A stretch of 64,000 nt of DNA, from assembly GCF_965223525.1 (NCBI RefSeq), contig NZ_CBDCWX010000004.1, positions 806,001-870,000 of the forward strand. The letters run 5' to 3'. Under the pieces are notes generated by a model. That model was given only the letters and a program-made list of their open reading frames with translations. It ran no database searches and was not told the origin of the DNA. The stretch's first letter is position 1, and each line of letters begins with the position of its first letter. A program made the translations under genes and the position numbers. Below, in pieces: positions 25,577-34,510 of the stretch. This DNA is from Leptofilum sp965223525. GTDB lineage: Bacteria; Chloroflexota; Anaerolineae; Promineifilales; Promineifilaceae.

Positions 25577-28500
25577 ATGAATCACCTTGACGTTAACTTT
25601 TTGGGAACATTCCAAATTTATTTAAACGGCGACTTTGTCTCTAATTTCCGCTCGGCCAAAGTTCAGGCTTTATTTTGTTATTTGCTGGTGGAGGGGAGGC
25701 CAGTTTCCAGAGCCACTTTGCGAGAATTTTTTTGGTCTGAACAGCCCCAGGAGTTGGCAAACGCCAATTTAAGACAATCGCTATCCCGCTTACAAAAAGC
25801 AATTAAAAACAAGGCTGGCGATGAGCCTTTTTTATTGGTTGGGCGTGAATTTGTGGAGATGAATCAGGCGAGTTCGTACTGGGTTGATGTTCATACGTTT
25901 GAGACGCTTTTGGGGGCCTGTGAGGAACACGGCCGTTTCCCAAATTTATATTGCGGACAGTGCCATCACCACCTGGAACAGGCTGCGGCACTGTATCAAG
26001 GGGATTTCTTAGCAACCTTCTTCCTGAAAGATTCTCCGCAGTTTGATGCCTGGCAAAACCGTAAAAGAGAAGCTTTGCACCGTGCTGCTTTGGAGACCCT
26101 GACATTTTTAGCCAAGCGTCTTGAGACCAGAGGGGATTATCCGCAGGCAATTGACACCCTCGACAGATTGCTCCAGCTAGAACCGTGGCAAGAAGCGACC
26201 CATTTTAAGAAGATTAGATTGTTGGCTCGCTTGGGGAGGCGCGTCGAGGCAATGCAGCAGTACAAAATGTGTTGCACAATTTTGGCAGACGAATTTGGTC
26301 TGTTCCCTGGTGCTGAGCTGCAAAGATTGGTGGAATCAATTCGGCAGGCACCGGAAAAACGGCCGTCTAATCTTCCCCTCAGTAAGCACCCACACTTTAT
26401 TAACCGTGAAGAATGTATTGAGCAAATCAACCAATATCTTTTTGATCCGGCACGACGGCTAATTTCAATCATTGGACCCGGCGGCATCGGCAAAACGGCC
26501 GTTGCCCTTGAAATTGGGCAGGCATTGGTTGCCAAACACTTGGGGCCATTTACGCACGGGGTCTTTTTTGTGCAATGTTTGCCAAACCCAAATGCGGAAC
26601 GCTTTGTTTCTGTAGAAACCTTAAACGCCGCCATTGCTGCTGTCTGTGAAATCACGCTAACAAATGAAAAAAATATCGCCGACCAAATAACAGATGCGCT
26701 GAAAGAAAAAGAGCTCCTGCTCATTATTGATGAAGGAGAATTTTTAGACCCGGAAGCACGCGCCAACCTGACAACGATTATTCGGCAGACAACGGCCGTA
26801 AAAATAGTAAGCACATCCCGTGAAAAGCTGAACCTCGTTGCAGAATGGAGTTACCGATTGGAAGGATTATCGTTTCCGCCAGCCGTAACCCGGCAAATGA
26901 CTTCCCCGCAAAAAGAGACGACCCGCCAAGATATTAGCAAGATCAAGCAGTATGAAGCCATCAAACTGTTCCAGGTTAAAGCACAGCAAAACGATCCTAC
27001 CTTTATCATTCGGTCTAGGGAAGAGGCAACGGCCGTAACGCAAATTGTGCAAATGGTTGAGGGATTCCCCCTGGGTGTTGAGCTGGCGGCCGCCTGGGTC
27101 AATATTATCCTGCCGCAAACAATTGCTTTAGAACTTAGCAACAGTGGCAAAATATTAGCTTCAGAACAAATAGACTTGCCGGCAAAACATCGCAATATGT
27201 TTGCCGTTTTTGAATGGTCTTGGCAACAACTGTCTGAAGAGGAAAAAAAGCTGCTAAAAAGGCTTACTATTTTCCACGGTGGCTTCAATTTTGAGGCAGC
27301 AAAAGAAGTTGCTGGGGCCTCATTGCCCATGCTTTCAAGGTTGTCAAACAAATCGTGGTTACAAAAAAAACAAACCCCCATATCCGCACGCTACCGCTTA
27401 CACACCTTGATACACCAATATTTGGTTGAAACAAAAGTGTCACAAGAACAGCTCGGTTTGGGCAAAAGACACAGTGCTTATTTTGCCAACTATTTGGCAA
27501 CAATTGAACCCTATGGAACCGGCATTGAGGTGAAGAAGAGCAGCGACTTAATAAAGCAAGACATAGAGAATATTCGGGCAGGCTGGAATTGGGCGGTTAA
27601 ACAGTCGGAGCTCTCGCTTTTGAGTCACTATTTAGAACCACTCTATCACTTTTATGCCACACAATCCTGGTGGCATGAAGGCTTGATCATGTTTCAGAAG
27701 GCGACGTTACTTTTGAAGCAAGAGCAAAATAGAAGCAGGCTGTCGTCGCCACAACTGCACTTTTTTGCTCAATTATTTACTCGATTTAGCGAATTTTGCC
27801 AGGCGTTAGGGGATATTGAGCATGCTGAACTCGTGCTAAAAGATAGCACCCAACTGAACGTATTGCTGGAGGAGCCTGGTGAATATGCGCTGCTGAATAA
27901 AAAGCTGGGCATGATTGCCCATCGGCGGGGTCATTTTGCCCTTGCTGAAGATCATTTGCAGATTACTATTTCTGTTTTAGAAGAAAGCAAACCGCGTTCT
28001 GAGGACTTGGCACATGCTTACATGTCGCTGGGAGCCATTTTAAGAGACAGCGATGATAAAGAGGGAGCACGCGATTTATTTGCCAAAAGTGTCTCCATTT
28101 ATAAAGCGTGTGGCTCTCCCTGGGGCATTGCTCATGCTACCAGATTACTGGCGAATATCACGTTTCAGCTTGATGATATTTCTGAGGCCAAAGAACATCA
28201 CCAAGAAAGCATGGCTCTGTTTAAGCAAATTGATAATGAGCTGGGGATTGGTTTAAATCTAATTGGTTTGGGCCAGATTGCAGCAAAGGAGGGTGATGGG
28301 GAAACGGCCGTTACCCACCTGCAGCAAGGGTTACAGATTTGTCGGCAAGTTGATGACCAAACTGGCGTCGCCATGGCCCTACTACAGTTAGGCGAGTTGA
28401 TGATAGCCCAAGAAGCGTGGCACGCAGCTAGAAAATACCTGCAAGACTGCTTTGATTTGGCTGTTCGACTCCAGGCAACGCCCATCATTTTGCAACTTCT

Positions 28501-28732
28501 TTTTAATATTGCTCTGGTTTTGTTAAAATCTCAGGTAAGCAACGTGATTGATGCTAAGGTTAGTCAATTGTGGCTGGCAATTATCAATCACCCCCTGTGT
28601 GTTCCAAGTTTAAAAGCGAAAACCGAACGCCTGTTAGATCAACACAATCTGAAACCAACAATAGAACCCGTTCAATCAATTAAACAGATAAGGCAGCTCG
28701 TTGAAGCCTCACTAAGTTATCTGCCACCATAA
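25577..28732 (+). CDS. SARP (BTAD) regulator with NB-ARC ATPase and TPR repeats
   Basis: A very large (about 1,050 aa) signal-transducing transcription activator. Residues 1-100 are the winged-helix DNA-binding domain (LNGDFVSNFRSAKVQALFCYLL) and 100-250 the bacterial transcriptional activation domain. A STAND/NB-ARC ATPase follows with Walker A GPGGIGKTAVAL near residue 300 and LLIIDEGEF as Walker B near residue 378. From about 650 onward are TPR repeats (AHAYMSLGAILRDSDDKEGA). Such regulators switch on specialised-metabolite clusters after sensing a ligand. It reads into the borosin-type pair, with the next ATG ten bases after its stop. ATG at 25556 is an alternative start. Confidence 0.88.
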   Translation: MNHLDVNFLGTFQIYLNGDFVSNFRSAKVQALFCYLLVEGRPVSRATLREFFWSEQPQELANANLRQSLSRLQKAIKNKAGDEPFLLVGREFVEMNQASSYWVDVHTFETLLGACEEHGRFPNLYCGQCHHHLEQAAALYQGDFLATFFLKDSPQFDAWQNRKREALHRAALETLTFLAKRLETRGDYPQAIDTLDRLLQLEPWQEATHFKKIRLLARLGRRVEAMQQYKMCCTILADEFGLFPGAELQRLVESIRQAPEKRPSNLPLSKHPHFINREECIEQINQYLFDPARRLISIIGPGGIGKTAVALEIGQALVAKHLGPFTHGVFFVQCLPNPNAERFVSVETLNAAIAAVCEITLTNEKNIADQITDALKEKELLLIIDEGEFLDPEARANLTTIIRQTTAVKIVSTSREKLNLVAEWSYRLEGLSFPPAVTRQMTSPQKETTRQDISKIKQYEAIKLFQVKAQQNDPTFIIRSREEATAVTQIVQMVEGFPLGVELAAAWVNIILPQTIALELSNSGKILASEQIDLPAKHRNMFAVFEWSWQQLSEEEKKLLKRLTIFHGGFNFEAAKEVAGASLPMLSRLSNKSWLQKKQTPISARYRLHTLIHQYLVETKVSQEQLGLGKRHSAYFANYLATIEPYGTGIEVKKSSDLIKQDIENIRAGWNWAVKQSELSLLSHYLEPLYHFYATQSWWHEGLIMFQKATLLLKQEQNRSRLSSPQLHFFAQLFTRFSEFCQALGDIEHAELVLKDSTQLNVLLEEPGEYALLNKKLGMIAHRRGHFALAEDHLQITISVLEESKPRSEDLAHAYMSLGAILRDSDDKEGARDLFAKSVSIYKACGSPWGIAHATRLLANITFQLDDISEAKEHHQESMALFKQIDNELGIGLNLIGLGQIAAKEGDGETAVTHLQQGLQICRQVDDQTGVAMALLQLGELMIAQEAWHAARKYLQDCFDLAVRLQATPIILQLLFNIALVLLKSQVSNVIDAKVSQLWLAIINHPLCVPSLKAKTERLLDQHNLKPTIEPVQSIKQIRQLVEASLSYLPP

Positions 28733-28741
28733 GGAGTTGTT

Positions 28742-29389
28742 ATGAAACCCGTTACCTCGAGCAATTTGCAAGCCTTTTTTGCCCTGTTGGGTAGTAATGA
28801 TCAACGATTTGAGCAATTTCTGGCCGATCCAGTTACAGTCATTCGCAATTCAGATCTATCCAACGAAGATAAATTTTTTCTCCTCACGCTAGGCCCGGCC
28901 AACAGCAATAATCGGATTGCGTATAGCTTCAACTTTCCACCAGACAAGCTGACGCCGGGGTATAACGAGAATGGTGAGCAGGTTTTCCACATTTCTGGCA
29001 ATCAGTTTAACATTCAAAAGGGAGATAGAGTTCTATTGCCGCATGTTATTGAAGGCTCTATAAATTTGAGTACTTTTGAAATGAACCTGGACGTGAAGCA
29101 TGGGGTCATTGAGAAATCCGACGAACCGGAAAGCGACGCAGTTGACATTCAACCAGATACAAGCGTTGTACACACGTTTTCTTTTAACAAAAACAATATC
29201 CGTCTGTTGAACGGTGATTTTGTGGTGGTTGGCACACAGAATAATATTGATGTTAGGCGGGAAGCTGTTGACCAAGTAACGCAGGCAGATGAAAGAGGGG
29301 AGGTGCCTTTTCATCACATTAACGGCGTTTTTGATGAAAAAAAGAGGCAGCTATCTATCAATGTTTTTCTGGATAACCCGGAAGCTTAA
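28742..29389 (+). CDS. candidate borosin-type RiPP substrate with LigA/BBD-like N-terminus
   Basis: A 215-aa protein. Residues 8-52 (LQAFFALLGSNDQRFEQF, then DPVTVIRNSDLSNEDKF) resemble the small helical LigA-like or borosin-binding domain of split borosin precursors such as SonA and the helical clasp region of OphMA. The rest (about 55-215) is beta-rich and looks like two tandem repeats, each with an F-S-F-N strand, a GDxV turn and an H-x-I-x-G ... L-x-I/L-x-V strand pair. This is much longer than the roughly 70-aa SonA, so either the C-terminus (LSINVFLDNPEA) or the repeats would be methylated. AAGGAG site; the stop overlaps the methyltransferase start (TAATG). The role is inferred from family and context. 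Confidence 0.6.
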   Translation: MKPVTSSNLQAFFALLGSNDQRFEQFLADPVTVIRNSDLSNEDKFFLLTLGPANSNNRIAYSFNFPPDKLTPGYNENGEQVFHISGNQFNIQKGDRVLLPHVIEGSINLSTFEMNLDVKHGVIEKSDEPESDAVDIQPDTSVVHTFSFNKNNIRLLNGDFVVVGTQNNIDVRREAVDQVTQADERGEVPFHHINGVFDEKKRQLSINVFLDNPEA

Positions 29390-30195
29390 TGACAAAAAGT
29401 GGCTCGTTGGTGGTGGTTGGATCGGGGATTAAATTCCCTTCGCATATGACAACTGAGGCTCAATTGTGCATTGAACGAGCCGATAAGTTGTTTTTTCTCA
29501 CGTCGAGTGAGGCTGCCGAACAGTGGCTTGTTGAACGCAATGCAGCCGGGGAATCTTTAGACCGATTTTATGCGAAGGGGAAGCGTAGGATTGATACTTA
29601 TTTGGAGATGGTGGCGCATGTGCTAACGGCCGTTTACGCGGGTAATCATGTGTGTGTACTGTTCTACGGTCACCCTGGCATCTTCGTTTGGCCGTCGCAT
29701 GAGCTAATTAGGCAAGCGCGTGCGGCTGGTTTCCCGACCGTGATGCTGCCCGGAATTTCTGCCGAGGATTGCTTGTTCGCCGATTTAGGGATTGATCCGG
29801 CGCGTGAAGGGTGCCAAAGTTATGAAGCGACGGACTTTCTGGTACGCAATCGCCAGATAGACACGTCGGCTGGTTTGGTACTTTGGCAAGTTGGCGTAGT
29901 GGGTAATCTGACCCCGCCAACGCCTGGTGCGGTTCCTAGCCTACCACTGTTGAAAAATGCCTTGTTGTTATTATATGATCCCACCCATCTGGTTTACATT
30001 TATGAAGCAGCCCAAGTGCAAAACCAGGCATCTACTGTGCAATGTGTGGCTTTGGCCGACCTGAATGAAACGTTAGTAACGGCCGTTTCCACCCTTTACA
30101 TCCCACCGGCCCAACCTGCACAAATAAATTTGGATATGCTGCAAAAATTGGGTCTCTCAATAGACGATATTCAATTTTCTGAAACTTCTGGCTGA
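29389..30195 (+). CDS. borosin-type backbone alpha-N-methyltransferase
   Basis: A 268-aa tetrapyrrole-methylase-fold enzyme that I align by memory with OphMA and SonM. The SAM site is GSLVVVGSGIK (residues 4-14). The catalytic Tyr/Arg/Tyr segment appears as FYAKGKRRIDTY near residue 62, the GHPGIFVWPSH core near 103, and MLPGISAEDCLFADLGID near 124 is nearly identical to the borosin enzymes, as is YEATDFLVRNR. It should transfer methyl groups from SAM to peptide-backbone nitrogens of the protein encoded just upstream, in iterative fashion. Unlike fungal OphMA it is not fused to its substrate (split borosin type). Corrin or siroheme methylation is less likely because no cob or hem genes are nearby. 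Confidence 0.85.
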   Translation: MTKSGSLVVVGSGIKFPSHMTTEAQLCIERADKLFFLTSSEAAEQWLVERNAAGESLDRFYAKGKRRIDTYLEMVAHVLTAVYAGNHVCVLFYGHPGIFVWPSHELIRQARAAGFPTVMLPGISAEDCLFADLGIDPAREGCQSYEATDFLVRNRQIDTSAGLVLWQVGVVGNLTPPTPGAVPSLPLLKNALLLLYDPTHLVYIYEAAQVQNQASTVQCVALADLNETLVTAVSTLYIPPAQPAQINLDMLQKLGLSIDDIQFSETSG

Positions 30196-30216
30196 CGGCA
30201 GCGAGGGACTTTGTTT

Positions 30217-31143
30217 CTAAAATTCAATTTGAGAGGGAGGGACACCAAAAGCGTCTCGGAACGCCTGGGTAAAGTGGCTGTGGTTTTTGTAGCCAACGGC
30301 TAAAGCCAGCCCGCTGAGGTTGTTTTGGTACTCAGGGAGCCATTCCAGCGCGGTGCGGAGCCGGAGCTGTTCTAAATAACTGTGAATCGTTTTGCCAGTT
30401 ATCTGGCGAAAGACGCGGCACAAATGAAATGAGGATGTGTGGAGCTGCTGGGCGAGCTGCGCCAAAGTTACGGGAGTGTGCAACTGCTTGATCAGCAGCT
30501 TTTGGGTTTCCACAACTAAATCTTGATGGCTGCGTTGCGTCGTTTTTCTTTTGGGCGTTTTTTCTTGGCGATATTGGTAACTTTCAGCGATGATCCCATC
30601 GAGCAAATGGAGCAGCATCTCATCAAGCCACAAGCTGTCGCGCTGTTTGGCTGTTAACAGGTGATGCACAATTCGCCGCTGGTGCAAAAGCGTGCGTGCG
30701 GAAATGAGGATGTGACTGTGGCGAAACGGCCGTAGCTCCATTTCACCAGCTTGGGGATCATACCGCTGAATCACCTCAGCCAGCAGGCGGGGGCTGAACT
30801 TGAACCATTCGCACCAATCGCCCGTCTCAGAAAGTTTTTTACGATGATATTCCTGCCCATGATTGTAGAACGCAACCATATTGGGTGAAGCGACAACCGT
30901 TTCTTGCCCCAACATGTGTAGCTCAACGGCCGTTCGTGGAAAAGTGATCATATTGTGCCCGGCAAAGTGAGCGGGTTTATAAAAGAGAGGATGCTTTGCG
31001 GAGCAGCGAAATATGCCAAGCCACGCCCGATCGCCAATGTAAAGGCATTTTTCTATAGGCTCACGGTTATCAAAGTTATGCTTGACCACAAAAAGAGTGT
31101 AGCCAACTGTTTTTCCTGCGTCAAAGTCAGGCGAGTGGCTCAT
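30217..31143 (-). CDS. AraC-family transcriptional regulator
   Basis: A 308-aa regulator. The N-terminal half is a cupin-like ligand domain (HMLGQETVVASPNMVAFYNHGQEY); the C-terminal 100 residues hold the two helix-turn-helix units of AraC/XylS (TLAQLAQQLHTSSFHLCRVFRQ and GLALAVGYKNHSHFTQAFRDAFG). The ATG overlaps the stop of the upstream lipoprotein gene by four bases (ATGA), so both are translated together. It is convergent with the borosin-type methyltransferase. Its inducer is unknown; the partner lipoprotein hints at sugar or polysaccharide sensing. Confidence 0.9.
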   Translation of the reverse strand: MSHSPDFDAGKTVGYTLFVVKHNFDNREPIEKCLYIGDRAWLGIFRCSAKHPLFYKPAHFAGHNMITFPRTAVELHMLGQETVVASPNMVAFYNHGQEYHRKKLSETGDWCEWFKFSPRLLAEVIQRYDPQAGEMELRPFRHSHILISARTLLHQRRIVHHLLTAKQRDSLWLDEMLLHLLDGIIAESYQYRQEKTPKRKTTQRSHQDLVVETQKLLIKQLHTPVTLAQLAQQLHTSSFHLCRVFRQITGKTIHSYLEQLRLRTALEWLPEYQNNLSGLALAVGYKNHSHFTQAFRDAFGVPPSQIEF

Positions 31144-32345
31144 TCATTTAGCAGCGGTTCCTCCAGAGTGGCGACAAACACCTCTGTGTTATTGCCGCGC
31201 CCCAGCTCCACGTAAACAAAATAGGTTCCCTGAGCATAAGCCAGTTCTGCATACCAAATGTCGTTGCCGCTAGGATTGACCTCAGTTGGCGAGAAGATGG
31301 CTTTGCTAGACCGAGCCCATTCAAGGCCATCCTGACTGATCGCAATGCCATGACGATTGTGTACGGGCGTGGTTGCGACGTTGATGGCGCTAGCATAAAG
31401 CATTACCCAGCCGTCTGGCGTTTGCTGAACGTGTGGCTGGAAGACGTGGGTTCTGTCCCAACCGCTGCCGCTGCCGCGAAATATCGGGTCACTGCTTTGG
31501 AATGGCTCGTCTACGGTGGCAGGATCGTCAAATTTGACCCAGTTTCGACCATCTTCCGAGATGGCACGGCCGATGGCAGAGCTGTTGCTGCCGTAGCCGG
31601 CGTAGAACATCACGTAGCCGTCTTCGGTTTGGACTACGCTTGGTGAGCGCACGGCCGTTTCATCCCAACTAGCCTCATCGCCCGGTGCCAAGATTGGCTC
31701 CTCAACAACTGTCCAGGGGCCAAGCGGGTTTGTGGCGGTGGCCACGCCAATGCTGCCTTCAGATTCGGGCCAGGTGCGGTCATCCCACGTATAAAAATAG
31801 AGGTGCCAGACGCCGTCTTCCTGTACGATGGCACTGGACGCCAGGGCTGCCACTCCTGCAAACGGCACGTCATTACTTTTTAGCACGGGGTCATCCTGAA
31901 CCCGCGTCCAGTTGATGCCATCGTTTGACGTTGAATAAACAATATCTACAGAGGCAGGCCAGCCGGTAAAGGCGTTGTGGAACATGTGGAATTGGCCATT
32001 ATGAAAAACAACGGCTCCAGGGTCGGTAAATTGCTTGCCGTCTCGCGTCACGGCGGGCTCCTCGCCGTAAATGGTGAAGCGATCTTCTAATGAGAAGCGG
32101 GAGATGGGAACGGTCGTTGCCGTCGGCGCAAGTGTGGTGGTGGCAGTGGGTTCAGGGGTGTCGGTTGGCAGGGGCGTGTTTGTGGCCGTTGCGGTTGGAA
32201 TCGGAGTGCTGGTGGGTTGTAGCGTTGGTTCCAGCGTGTTTGTGGGAACGGCCGTTGCCACCTGCTCGGCCGTTTCTGAGGGTGTGGCGGTGCAGGCAAT
32301 TGTCACAATAACAAAGAACAGCAATAGCCCAATCATTTTACGCAT
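31140..32345 (-). CDS. lipoprotein with GH43/32-like beta-propeller
   Basis: A 401-aa lipoprotein: signal peptide with lipobox VTIAC (Cys18), a Pro/Thr-rich linker (residues 24-85) as in many Chloroflexota surface proteins, and a five-bladed beta-propeller resembling GH43/GH32-type glycosidases. Blade-like repeats such as FTDPGAVVFHNGQFHMF, WHLYFYTWDD and YVMFYAGYG carry the acidic residues near strand starts. Some members of this fold only bind sugars. A GAGGAGG site precedes the ATG. It is the first gene of a two-gene unit with the AraC regulator. Confidence 0.75.
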   Translation of the reverse strand: MRKMIGLLLFFVIVTIACTATPSETAEQVATAVPTNTLEPTLQPTSTPIPTATATNTPLPTDTPEPTATTTLAPTATTVPISRFSLEDRFTIYGEEPAVTRDGKQFTDPGAVVFHNGQFHMFHNAFTGWPASVDIVYSTSNDGINWTRVQDDPVLKSNDVPFAGVAALASSAIVQEDGVWHLYFYTWDDRTWPESEGSIGVATATNPLGPWTVVEEPILAPGDEASWDETAVRSPSVVQTEDGYVMFYAGYGSNSSAIGRAISEDGRNWVKFDDPATVDEPFQSSDPIFRGSGSGWDRTHVFQPHVQQTPDGWVMLYASAINVATTPVHNRHGIAISQDGLEWARSSKAIFSPTEVNPSGNDIWYAELAYAQGTYFVYVELGRGNNTEVFVATLEEPLLNE

Positions 32346-32473
32346 GTAAATTACCTCCTCACTGTTTCGACTGGAGCCTATCTGCCAAACTGCTCTCTGA
32401 CTGTCGAAATCTTGCTCATTTTGGTAATATGTAAATCACAACTACTTTTCATCTTCTACAAAAAGGAGCAAGC

Positions 32474-33127
32474 ATGAGCAAAAATTTGAAGCAGTATACC
32501 AGTGAAAAAATTGATGTTTCATATGATGTGAAGCGGTGCATTCATGCGGCCGAATGTGTGCGGGGCTTACCTGCCGTGTTTGACACAGCAAAACGGCCGT
32601 GGGTGCAGCCCGGTAATTCGGCTGCGGATGCGGTGGTAGACGTTGTAGAACGATGCCCAACTGGCGCGTTACATTACACTCGAAAAGATGATGGCTTGGC
32701 TGAGAAAGCACCGGAGCAAAACCGCATTTTGATTACGCCAAACGGCCCGCTTTATGTGCATGGTGATTTGCAAATTGAGATGGCAGACAATGCCGTTGCA
32801 GAAACCCGCGCAGCCCTGTGCCGTTGCGGTCAGTCAGCCAACAAACCATTTTGCGACAATGCCCACAAAACGGCAGAATTCACTGATGCGGGTCATATTG
32901 CCCAAAATAGTGAGGCAGACGTTGATCCCACAGGCTTGCTAACCATTACGCCAGCCAAAAACGGGCCAATTTTGCTACGTGGCAACTTTGAGCTGGTTAG
33001 TGCAGATGGGCAGACGCTGTTTCATGGTGAAAAAGCTGCCCTGTGCCGCTGCGGGGCGTCTAGTAACAAACCATTCTGCGACGGGTCGCACAAAGCTATC
33101 AACTTTACAACAGAGGCCGCAGAATGA
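32474..33127 (+). CDS. iron-sulfur protein with Fer4_19 and two CDGSH domains
   Basis: A 217-aa redox protein. The N-terminal domain (residues 15-66, with CIHAAECVRGLP and VERCPTGAL) is the divergent mono-cluster Fer4_19 fold. Two CDGSH 2Fe-2S motifs of the Cys3-His type follow: CRCGQSANKPFCDNAH (near 116) and CRCGASSNKPFCDGSH (near 192). Three clusters in a single polypeptide suggest an electron-transfer or iron-storage role; the partner is unknown. The AAAGGAGC site is strong. Its stop overlaps the small acetyltransferase ATG (ATGA). Confidence 0.9.
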   Translation: MSKNLKQYTSEKIDVSYDVKRCIHAAECVRGLPAVFDTAKRPWVQPGNSAADAVVDVVERCPTGALHYTRKDDGLAEKAPEQNRILITPNGPLYVHGDLQIEMADNAVAETRAALCRCGQSANKPFCDNAHKTAEFTDAGHIAQNSEADVDPTGLLTITPAKNGPILLRGNFELVSADGQTLFHGEKAALCRCGASSNKPFCDGSHKAINFTTEAAE

Positions 33128-33426
33128 GCATCAATCTGGACGCACTGGCGATTCGGAACAATGAAGCGGAAAAGCGGTTCGAGGTTGAGGTAAATGGACG
33201 ATTAGCTCTGCTGGAATATATTCGGGCGGGTCAAAATATCACTTATACACATACAGAGGTTCCAGTTGGGTTAGAAGGGATGGGAATTGGCGCTAAGCTG
33301 GCGCGTCATGCGCTAGAGTTTGCTCGTGACAACGATCTAAAAGTCATTCCGATTTGTCCGTTTGTTACCAACTATTTGCGTACCCATCCTGAATTTCATC
33401 CGATTGTGTTTGGCTATAAAAAGTGA
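33124..33426 (+). CDS. small GNAT-like N-acetyltransferase (YjdJ type)
   Basis: This 100-aa protein is the short single-domain GNAT class (Acetyltransf_CG). The acetyl-CoA loop GLEGMGIGAKLARHALE and the C-terminal VIPICPFVTNYLRTHPEF, with the family Cys in CPF and Tyr in NYL, are conserved. Family members are found next to CDGSH genes and their acceptors are unknown. It is translationally coupled to the preceding Fe-S protein gene. Confidence 0.88.
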   Translation: MSINLDALAIRNNEAEKRFEVEVNGRLALLEYIRAGQNITYTHTEVPVGLEGMGIGAKLARHALEFARDNDLKVIPICPFVTNYLRTHPEFHPIVFGYKK

Positions 33427-33439
33427 AATTGCCAGTTGC

Positions 33440-34509
33440 TTAGGTGGGTGGCACTATTTGCAGGTTGTTTGTCACCGTTAGGGTTCGCTGCTGTTTTTGA
33501 ATGACTTCAAGCCAATTTGTGTAGCCTGATGGGGGTTCGTACTGGTAGGTTTGGGGATTGTATTTGCCTGTAATGCCTGTCATAACGGCCGTTACATCCG
33601 TCGCTGCTCCTTTCACCCCATCATCCGTCGCCCGTGAGCCCACGTAAAAGTCATTCCCTGGCCAAGATACATGGTCCCAGGCAACGATGCTGACCAACTC
33701 ACAGTTTCTGAAATCGTCGCCAGCTTCTTGGTAGGTGGTGGGATGGCAAAGCTGGGGTTTGTGTTGATTGCCGTGGGTTAACGGCCGTACCAAAAAACTT
33801 AGCCCCGGCAATTCAAATCGTTCATTTTGGCATTCCCGATAAGGATCGTAGTAAACCGCCTTGATGTGGCTGAAAGAGGTGGCATGTTTTTGCAAAAATG
33901 CGTGCAGCGTACGCTGAAAAATCTTGCCAAGCTGCCCTTGGAATGGCCCGGCAAACATGCCGCAGCCTAGTCCCGGCACAGTAATCAACGATTGCTTCCC
34001 TTGCAGTCGCATCTGTTCGTTGATGTATAAAAACCCTGGCAGCAATCGCCGCTCATACAGCCGAAAATAGGCATCCTCATCAATGCTGCCATCAAGCGTA
34101 ACAACTTCTTGCCAATCGGCGGGCGTGTGGGAGCGGCCGTTACGTAGCAACGCTCCCGGTACAAACAGCAGCCAACCCGTGAATGGCGGATTGTGAACAT
34201 CTGGATGGGCGTGACGGCCATTGTCAAAAATAGTAACGGGGTCGCAACAGAAATATCCCCCAGCAGCCCCAGTTCAGTCAGATTCCAATCCGAGCCATCT
34301 CCTGCGACGGCACTTTCTGCAAAGATTTGCGGCCGTTTTGTTTGCACAAGCCGCTCCAAAAACGTCTCTATCGTCAGCGAAGCCAAATCTAGTCCCGCTA
34401 ATGCTTGTTGCAGGTAGCGGCCCGCTGGCTGACCTGCCTTGAGCGCACCTAAATAGGTTTGTGCACGGCCATGGCTGCTTTGGCTGAGGAGGATTTTGTA
34501 GGTGGGCAT
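33440..34509 (-). pseudogene. frameshifted macro-domain-like gene
   Basis: Two minus-strand frames (34509 down to about 34215 and about 34250 down to 33440) join into one sensible protein. The first carries MPTYKILLSQSSHGRAQTY to GLLGDIS; the second continues with FDNGRHAHPDVHNPPFTGW, VPGALLRNG and LITVPGLGCGMFAGPFQG. The last motif resembles a macro-domain ADP-ribose-binding loop; otherwise the family is not recognised. A single-base shift lies near CTATTTTTGAC (about 34221-34232). A sequencing error, a real pseudogene or -1 slippage at the T-run are all possible. If intact the protein would be about 356 aa. Confidence 0.65.
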
Positions 34510-34510
34510 G

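Noticed and set aside
29389..30195. Precorrin or siroheme methyltransferase
   Set aside because: Same fold, but the motifs match borosin enzymes much better and no tetrapyrrole genes are near.
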